NCBI GenBank assembly: GCA_011390085.1
Contig: JAABTB010000046.1
Span: forward strand, 1-10,917
Source: Desulfobacula sp.
Lineage (GTDB): Bacteria > Desulfobacterota > Desulfobacteria > Desulfobacterales > Desulfobacteraceae
DNA length: 10,917 nucleotides
Direction: 5' to 3'
This document shows, in pieces, positions 5,653 to 10,917 of the stretch; within the stretch, counting starts at the first letter, position 1, and the number at the start of each line of letters is the position of its first letter. The notes beneath the pieces were generated by a model that worked only from the letters and a program-made list of their open reading frames with translations, ran no database searches and was not told the origin of the DNA. A program made the position numbers and the translations under genes.

Positions 5653-7298
5653 TTATGGAATTCTTTGTCGGTAAAGGGTTTATGAAGGATTTTATTAATA
5701 CCTGATTTTTTCAGAACCGTGTCATTGACCTTGATATCACCCTCTTCTTTTTCAACAAAATCACTTTGGGTGGTGATCATGAGAATGGGCATTTCCTGCC
5801 TTGAAAATTTTTTCCGTATTTCGCGGGTCAGTTCAAGGCCGCTGATATTAGGCATGTTCAGGTCGGTAATGACCAGGTCCGGTTTTTTTTGAAGAATCTG
5901 AGGAATGGCCTCTTCGGGGCGGTCAAAGGTAATGGTCGTAAAGCCGATGGCCATGAGTTTGTTTTGATAGAGTTTGAGCATCATTTTTGAATCGTCCACC
6001 ACAAAAATCCGGGCAGCCATGATTTCGGGCTCTGTTTTTTGGGCTACCTCTTTTTCAATGCTTTCGGCGAATTCTTTTTGGCCGATGATTCCCATTTGTT
6101 TTAAAAAAGCCTTTCTCGTTGAGGGGTCAGCCTTTCCAGCAACATGGATTTTGGCGATCCTAAGGAAGGACGCTTCTTCGGCAAGGAAATTAAAAATATT
6201 ACCGGCTTCCGAATCGATTAAAGCGGCCACGGCATTCATTGAATCTTCTGATTCCTCTCTTACAATATTTTTCAGACCTGCAACCAGAGCCTTGGAAAGA
6301 TTTCGGTCAATGGCCCGAGCCGCACTCATCCGGACAAATTCGACGGGGTCCTGCAAGCCCTGAACCAGACTGATGGCGGTTTTGGGGGATGGAATCCGTT
6401 CCATGGCCTCATAGGCGGCCTGCCGTATATTGGGGTCACCCGGCTGGGTATGGATGATATCAAGGATAGGACTTATAGCGGCGGGGTCCCCTATATATCC
6501 GAGGGTGGTGATGAGATGGATCAGATAATCCGCCTCGGCATTCTTGAACGCCCGGATTAGAATGGGTGTGGCCTTACGGCCGAGTTTCATGAGCTGATCA
6601 ATGGCCGTATCCCTGACATTGGTGATGGAAGAGCTCAAAAGAGTCGTTAATTTATCAAGGGCATACAGGTCCTGAATATCCGCGAGTGCTTCAATGGCCA
6701 ATTTATTGGTTTCCTCATCCTCACCAATAAAGCCGATCAACCGGTCCGCCGCATCATTGCCGCCCTGTTCCGAGATAGCAAAAATAGCGGCCTGCCGGAC
6801 GGTCCTATCCGGCATGGATGCCATTTTGGAAAAAATGGATAAGGATTTGGTAAGCCTTAATTTCCCAAGGGCAGTAATGGCGGCGGTAAGGATATCAGGG
6901 TCCTTATCTTGAGTGATCATTTTTTTTAAGGCCGGGGCCGTGTCTATTAACAGCAGTTCCCCGGCGGCTTTTAAAAACAGAAGCCTGCCTTTTTTTTCAT
7001 TGCCTGTAATATATTGGATCACCAGGTCCGTATTCCCATAGGCCTTGTCCAGAATTAATTCATAAAGGGAGTCCTGGACGTTGGGGTTGGATATGTCAAT
7101 CCGGGTTAAGTATTCAAGCAAGGGGAATACGATTTTTTCAGGTCCCTTGGCAAGTTCGATAAGGGCTTTTCGCTGGAGATTGGCATCCACATCCGCATCC
7201 GAGGCAAATTGAAGCAGGGCCTTGGCCTTGACGATATCCTCTTCCTTTAAACAGAAAATCAGTTCATCGATAAATTCTTTAGCGTTAATGCCGGCCAT
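5625..7298 (-). CDS. HEAT-repeat protein with C-terminal response-regulator receiver domain
   Basis: From ATG 7298 the protein is 557 residues: an N-terminal alpha-solenoid of HEAT-like repeats (about 10-420) and a CheY-like receiver (427-557). Repeats show the usual helix pairs with Ala/Leu cores, Asp-Pro turns and Arg/Lys at repeat ends, for example DPDILTAAITALGKL, MPDRTVRQAAIFAISEQGG, DPNIRQAAYEAMERI and DPVEFVRMSAARAIDRN. The receiver has acidic Asp435-Asp436, phospho-acceptor Asp479 in VITDLNMP, Thr509-Thr510, and Lys540 in ILHKPF, so it should accept a phosphoryl group, most likely from the CheA of this operon. The stretch between Thr510 and Lys540 is about 8 residues longer than in CheY. 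No enzymatic or DNA-binding output domain is present, which suggests phosphorylation-controlled protein binding (inference). The gene follows cheR by 10 nt. The in-frame upstream extension to 7397 lies inside cheR and is unlikely to be used. Confidence 0.9.
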   Translation of the reverse strand: MAGINAKEFIDELIFCLKEEDIVKAKALLQFASDADVDANLQRKALIELAKGPEKIVFPLLEYLTRIDISNPNVQDSLYELILDKAYGNTDLVIQYITGNEKKGRLLFLKAAGELLLIDTAPALKKMITQDKDPDILTAAITALGKLRLTKSLSIFSKMASMPDRTVRQAAIFAISEQGGNDAADRLIGFIGEDEETNKLAIEALADIQDLYALDKLTTLLSSSITNVRDTAIDQLMKLGRKATPILIRAFKNAEADYLIHLITTLGYIGDPAAISPILDIIHTQPGDPNIRQAAYEAMERIPSPKTAISLVQGLQDPVEFVRMSAARAIDRNLSKALVAGLKNIVREESEDSMNAVAALIDSEAGNIFNFLAEEASFLRIAKIHVAGKADPSTRKAFLKQMGIIGQKEFAESIEKEVAQKTEPEIMAARIFVVDDSKMMLKLYQNKLMAIGFTTITFDRPEEAIPQILQKKPDLVITDLNMPNISGLELTREIRKKFSRQEMPILMITTQSDFVEKEEGDIKVNDTVLKKSGINKILHKPFTDKEFHKAVSSFISI

Positions 7299-7303
7299 GG
7301 TTT

Positions 7304-7308
7304 CCCTT
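7304..7308 (-). promoter_or_regulatory. Shine-Dalgarno site setting the HEAT-receiver start
   Basis: On the - strand AAGGG lies 5 nt before ATG 7298, in the 10-nt gap after the cheR stop (7309-7311). It selects the MAGINAKEF start over the in-frame codon at 7397. Confidence 0.65.
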
Positions 7309-8181
7309 TTAATTTTTAAATTGATAAAAAACCGAGTTGAGATATTTTTGAGAGGTAAAAAGATCGGTATCATTGGCAAGGGATTCCGTTGATCCAATCA
7401 AAAGGTATCCGTCCGGTTCAAGAACCTTTGATATATTCTGGTATATCCTCTTGCGGTCTTCGGTTGTAAAATAGATCATCACATTTCTGCAAAGAATGAT
7501 ATCAAATTTTCCAAGCCCGACAAAGGGCTTCATCAGGTTCATTTTTTTAAATTGGGCCATGGCCCTGACTTCATCTTTGATTTTGAAGCGATCTTCTTTT
7601 GGGTCAAAATATCGGTTCAGGCGTCTTGGATCCAGTCCCCGGGCAACCTCGAATTTATTGTACAAACCGTAGCTGGCATAGGCAATGGCTGCATCTGATA
7701 TATCCGTTCCAAAAAGATGAATATTGTATTTGTCCATGGTAACCCCCATCTCCAGAAGGGTCATGGCAATGCTGTAAATTTCCTGACCCGTGGAATTGGC
7801 GGCACTCCACAGCCGGATAACGGGTTTGAGGGAAGAAGGCCGTTGTGTCCGCTTGTCAATCAGGTCCGGAATAATTTTATGCTGTAACAATTCAAAGGGG
7901 GATTTATCTCTGAAAAAATAGGTTTCATTAGTGGAAATGGCATCAATAATATGATTTTCAATTTCTTTTTTAAAATCCATTTTCGCCTTGTAGAGCAGCT
8001 CCGCATAGGTAGAGGCATTATATATGGCCAGCAGAGGGTTGAGCCGGGTTTCAAGGAGATATTCCTTGCCGGTGTCCAAGGCTATCCCGGAGATATCAAG
8101 AATATATCTTGAAAAGGTTTTAAATTCTTCCGGGGTTACGGTAATTTTAGCCATAGATGTGGTTGATATTATATTTGACAT
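7309..8181 (-). CDS. cheR: Chemotaxis protein methyltransferase CheR
   Basis: CheR transfers methyl groups from S-adenosylmethionine to glutamates of chemoreceptors, opposing CheB. Length is 290 residues with no TPR extension. Visible are the all-alpha N-terminal domain (about 15-80), ISTNETYFFRD at 82-92, the SAM-binding WSAANSTGQEIYSIAM at 125-140, FGTDIS at 157-162, FDIILCRNVMIYF at 226-238 and GYLLIGSTES at 258-267. The SAM loop has Asn where many CheRs have Cys (AACSTGEE); this is a mild variant and all other motifs are kept. The start is uncertain: ATG 8181, 4 nt after the cheB stop, fits coupled translation, while ATG 8154 would remove nine residues. Neither has a clear Shine-Dalgarno. 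Reinitiation after cheB is the likely mechanism. Confidence 0.96.
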   Translation of the reverse strand: MSNIISTTSMAKITVTPEEFKTFSRYILDISGIALDTGKEYLLETRLNPLLAIYNASTYAELLYKAKMDFKKEIENHIIDAISTNETYFFRDKSPFELLQHKIIPDLIDKRTQRPSSLKPVIRLWSAANSTGQEIYSIAMTLLEMGVTMDKYNIHLFGTDISDAAIAYASYGLYNKFEVARGLDPRRLNRYFDPKEDRFKIKDEVRAMAQFKKMNLMKPFVGLGKFDIILCRNVMIYFTTEDRKRIYQNISKVLEPDGYLLIGSTESLANDTDLFTSQKYLNSVFYQFKN

Positions 8182-8185
8182 GTTA

Positions 8186-9271
8186 TCAGATTACTGTTTT
8201 CACGATTTCTTCAGCAATCTTTTCCAATGGGGCCACAACATCTGCAATGCCGGATTCGATGGGTTCCTTGGGCATTCCGTATACCGTGCAGGTCTCTTCA
8301 TTCTGAGCGATGATAAAGCTCCCGTTATTTTTCATCTGCACAAGTCCTTTTGAACCGTCAGAGCCCATTCCCGTCATTATCACGCCGGTTGCCCGACCCA
8401 CATAATACTGGGCAATGGATCTAAACAGATAGTCCACCGAAGGTCTGCAGGAATTTTCCGGAGGGTCATCGGTAATTTTGATTTTTCTGGAAATGCCGTC
8501 TGCCCCGGCAATGATTTTCATCTGTTTTCCGCCCGGTGCAATATAGATTTCCCCGGGTTCAATGGTATCCCCGTTTTCAGCTTCCTTGACATGAAGGGCG
8601 GATTTATTGTTCAGGCTGTTGGCAAGGGAAGCCGTAAACAAAGCAGGCATATGCTGCACAATCAATACAGGGGCCTTCAGATTGCCCGGAAGCATGGGGA
8701 TCATCCGGGCCAGGGCATTGGGTCCGCCTGTTGAAATCCCGATCCCCACGATTTCCGATCTGGACCGGGTGACCGGTTTCTGGGATAGGGGCTGACAGGG
8801 TTTATCCGTGATGGGGCTGACAGCTTTAGTCTGAACTTTTTCATGGATTTTATATTTTGTTTCTTTCTGCCTTTTCAGTGCATTGACAATGGGTAAGATG
8901 GCAGCCCTTACTTTTTCCATGTTTTCAGCCATTTTACCCTGATCCGGTTTGGGGACAAAATCAAAAGCACCCAATTCCAGGGCTTTTATCGTCATTTCAC
9001 TGCCGGCCTGGGTCAGAGTGGACAGCATGATGACAACCGGGGCATTAGATTTATCTTTCAGGGCTTGAAGAACTTCGATGCCGTTTAATTCGGGCATTTC
9101 AATATCAAGGGTGATAAAATCAGGTTTCAGCGAATCGATTTTAGATAAAGCGATTTTTCCGTTATTGGCGGTTCCCACAACTTCAACAAAGGGAATTTCC
9201 TTTAAGACATCGCCCACTATTTTTCGATAGACAATGGTATCATCGATAACAACTGCTCTGAGTTTGTCCAT
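8186..9271 (-). CDS. cheB: Protein-glutamate methylesterase/glutamine deamidase CheB
   Basis: CheB removes methyl groups from receptor glutamates and can deamidate glutamines. It is activated by phosphorylation from CheA. The 361-residue protein has a receiver (1-125) with Asp10-Asp11, phospho-acceptor Asp56 in TLDIEMPELNG, Ser84 and Lys108 in VPKPD. A polar linker (about 130-172) follows, then the methylesterase domain with the catalytic triad Ser180 (GIGISTGGP), His207 (VQHMPALFT) and Asp305 (MTGMGSDG). All key residues are present, so both modules should work. Its ATG overlaps the cheW stop in TAATG, with AAGGA three bases upstream of the ATG, indicating translational coupling. Confidence 0.97.
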   Translation of the reverse strand: MDKLRAVVIDDTIVYRKIVGDVLKEIPFVEVVGTANNGKIALSKIDSLKPDFITLDIEMPELNGIEVLQALKDKSNAPVVIMLSTLTQAGSEMTIKALELGAFDFVPKPDQGKMAENMEKVRAAILPIVNALKRQKETKYKIHEKVQTKAVSPITDKPCQPLSQKPVTRSRSEIVGIGISTGGPNALARMIPMLPGNLKAPVLIVQHMPALFTASLANSLNNKSALHVKEAENGDTIEPGEIYIAPGGKQMKIIAGADGISRKIKITDDPPENSCRPSVDYLFRSIAQYYVGRATGVIMTGMGSDGSKGLVQMKNNGSFIIAQNEETCTVYGMPKEPIESGIADVVAPLEKIAEEIVKTVI

Positions 9272-9720
9272 TATTCCTTCAATACCTCATCAATATCCAG
9301 GATTCCGATCAACTGTTTATCGGTTTTCAGCACCCCCTTGAAAAATTTGCCTTTGGCGCCGCCAATATTGGAAGGGGAGGGCTCTATACTGTCTTTCCTG
9401 GCCGAGACCACATCGCTGATGGAATCAATCAAAAGGCCGATATGCTCGTCCTCTGAATTAACAATAATATTTCTGCTGTCTTTGCTCCTGTTGACAGGCG
9501 CAAGGCCCAGCTTTTTTCCAAGATCGATGATGGTGACGATCCGGCCCCTCAAATTCAAGATCCCTTCAATATAGTCGGGGGCCTGGGGAACTTTGGTGAT
9601 TTCAAAATGTTTATTGATTTCCTGGATATTGAGGATATTGATGCCGCATAGGGCACCCCCAACAAAGAAAGTGGAGAATTCCAATTCATCTGAAAAAGTT
9701 TCTAGGATATCGTTGGCCAT
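9271..9720 (-). CDS. cheW: Chemotaxis scaffold protein CheW
   Basis: CheW couples chemoreceptors to CheA in the membrane-associated array. The 149-residue, single-domain protein has the normal length and fold pattern: FFVGGALCGINILNIQEI at 18-35, the KVPQAPDYIEGILNLRGR interface at 43-60 with the conserved NLRG, IVTIIDLGKKLG at 61-72, and IGLLIDSISDVV at 94-105. A standard GGAG lies 6 nt before ATG 9720. It follows cheA by 30 nt and shares one base with the cheB start. It is the only free-standing CheW in view, while the adjacent CheA carries two CheW-like domains of its own. Confidence 0.96.
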   Translation of the reverse strand: MANDILETFSDELEFSTFFVGGALCGINILNIQEINKHFEITKVPQAPDYIEGILNLRGRIVTIIDLGKKLGLAPVNRSKDSRNIIVNSEDEHIGLLIDSISDVVSARKDSIEPSPSNIGGAKGKFFKGVLKTDKQLIGILDIDEVLKE

Positions 9721-9750
9721 CTTTTTCTCCTTGCATTAAACAAAATTAGG

Positions 9751-10917
9751 TTATCGGCTCAGACTCAATCTCAGACGGATCACTTTCATAAGTTTTTCTC
9801 TGTCGAGTTTGATCTCATATTCGTCGATCCCGACCCGTTTCCCCTTTTCAATGTGGGCCTCGCTGGCCAGAGAAGTGAGCGCAATTACATCCAGATGAGA
9901 GTATTTCGGGTCGTTCTTAATCCGTTTGGTCAATTCAAATCCGTCCATATTGGGCATTTCAAGGTCAGTGACCACAATATCAATTTCATCGGCCCGCTTG
10001 TTTAAGAGTTCCCAGGCGATGAGGCCGTCTTCAGCCTCAATAACCTTAAAGCCATCCTCTTCCATAAAGGTTTTGACCTGATTCCTGAAAAAAGCGGAAT
10101 CCTCGGCAAATAAGATTATTTTTCCCCCGGATGTGGCCATTTCAGACGCTGCTTTTGCTTCTTCCTTAAACCAGCCGGGATTCAGAATTTTTACCATCTC
10201 AAAAATATCCACCAGAAGGGTGGTGTGCTGGTTAATGATCATTGAACCTGAGATGGCCGGTTGTTTGAGGGTGCTTTCATCAATATCAAGGTTTATTTCC
10301 TGGGCGTCAATGGGTGGCATGACCATCAGTCCGAGTTCTCTGTCTTTGATCTTGAATACAATGACCTCCTGCTGATCCCTGGGGGCAAGGGGTTTGAAAT
10401 CCGCCACCTGTGACAGTTCATAGAGCGGCAGCGCCCCGCCTCTGTATTGAACAACTTTACTGTTGCCGATCTGTTCGATGTTCGATGTTTGAATCCGTTC
10501 AATCCTCTCGACAAGGTTGAGCGGTGCAGCAAAGTATTCGGATTCGGAATTTTTAAATGTCAGTAAAGCAGCCTTGTCTTTCGCCGCTGCCGCCGCCTCT
10601 TCTGCTGCTCTGGCCATCTGCCCGGCCTCGGACACGGCCGATAGTTCGGCCATCTGGGCAAGGTTTGAAATATCGAGAATCAAGGCGACTTTCCCATCCC
10701 CCATAATGGTGGCACCGGCATAGGCTGCACATTTTTTCAGGTGCCTGCCCACAGGTTTAACAACGATTTCCTCTGAATCCAGTAATTTGTCCACCACCAG
10801 TCCGTATTTGAAGGCTCCTGCGGAAACAACAGCGATATTAATGGCGCTTGCTGAATGATATCGTCGGTCTTCAGTCTTTCTTTGGGGGAAATCGGCATCG
10901 CTTTCCCCGGTATCCAG
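9751..10917 (-). CDS. cheA: Hybrid histidine kinase CheA, C-terminal part: two CheW-like domains plus receiver (5' end cut by window edge)
   Basis: Only the last 388 residues are in the window; the frame is open to the right edge, so the Hpt, dimerisation and ATPase domains lie outside. Residues 1-90 of this part are the end of the CheA P5 regulatory domain (GLVVDKLLDSEEIVVKPVG, then YAGATIMGDGKVALILDISNL). An Ala-rich linker (about 92-117) leads to a second CheW-like domain (about 118-245, with LPLYELSQV and INQHTTLLVDIFEMV). A receiver at 266-388 has Glu272-Asp273, phospho-acceptor Asp318 in VVTDLEMPNMDG, Thr348 and Lys370. This layout resembles hybrid CheAs of alternative, non-enteric chemosensory systems such as FrzE-like kinases. 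The receiver may serve as a phosphate sink or internal regulator (inference). P5 and the second CheW-like domain would bind CheW and receptors. The stop is TAA at 9751-9753. Confidence 0.93.
   Translation of the reverse strand: MDTGESDADFPQRKTEDRRYHSASAINIAVVSAGAFKYGLVVDKLLDSEEIVVKPVGRHLKKCAAYAGATIMGDGKVALILDISNLAQMAELSAVSEAGQMARAAEEAAAAAKDKAALLTFKNSESEYFAAPLNLVERIERIQTSNIEQIGNSKVVQYRGGALPLYELSQVADFKPLAPRDQQEVIVFKIKDRELGLMVMPPIDAQEINLDIDESTLKQPAISGSMIINQHTTLLVDIFEMVKILNPGWFKEEAKAASEMATSGGKIILFAEDSAFFRNQVKTFMEEDGFKVIEAEDGLIAWELLNKRADEIDIVVTDLEMPNMDGFELTKRIKNDPKYSHLDVIALTSLASEAHIEKGKRVGIDEYEIKLDREKLMKVIRLRLSLSR

Noticed and set aside
7299..7397. N-terminal extension of the HEAT-receiver protein
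   Set aside because: It is inside cheR in another frame, and a ribosome site directly before ATG 7298 explains the start.
9721..9750. Promoter for cheW in the cheA-cheW gap
   Set aside because: The gap is only 30 nt and holds a Shine-Dalgarno sequence but no recognisable -35/-10 pair; co-transcription with cheA is simpler.

Overview
The window looks like chromosome from a Gram-negative, anaerobic-type deltaproteobacterium. The order Desulfobacterales (Desulfobacter/Desulfobacula-like sulfate reducers) is my best guess. This is an inference from protein style, moderate GC, a short ArgA-type acetyltransferase ending in a cysteine cluster, and a hybrid CheA with HEAT-repeat partners. No rRNA or other phylogenetic marker is present to prove it. 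Coding density is close to 100%; the largest gap between genes is 58 bp. There are no tRNAs, insertion sequences, CRISPR arrays or phage genes.

Left half, + strand (2-5116): a tightly packed run of five genes. These are the 3' two-thirds or so of gyrA (cut by the window edge), radC (JAMM-motif protein), a 96-residue cysteine-motif protein of unknown function, pgk (phosphoglycerate kinase), and a 352-residue protein I do not recognise. Successive genes overlap by about 29, 4 and 14 nt, then sit 20 nt apart, so one transcript is likely. radC and the 352-residue gene both appear to start with TTG, each behind a good Shine-Dalgarno sequence.

Right half, - strand (10917-5108): a chemosensory operon read right to left. 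It runs cheA (C-terminal part only: P5/CheW-like domain, second CheW-like domain, receiver), cheW, cheB, cheR, a HEAT-repeat protein with a C-terminal receiver domain, and last a GNAT acetyltransferase of the short ArgA type. The spacings of 30, -1, 4, 10 and 58 nt support co-transcription at least through the HEAT-receiver gene. The two gene runs converge and their last genes overlap by 9 bp at 5108-5116, with no convincing terminator between them.

How the genes work together: CheA with CheW forms the kinase core, while CheR and CheB adjust receptor methylation. The window has no stand-alone CheY and no receptor, CheC or CheD. Phosphoryl flow in the visible part would therefore go to receivers fused to CheA, CheB and the HEAT protein. 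The most unusual item is the HEAT-receiver protein as the candidate output or adaptor of this pathway. The 96- and 352-residue proteins are the main unknowns.
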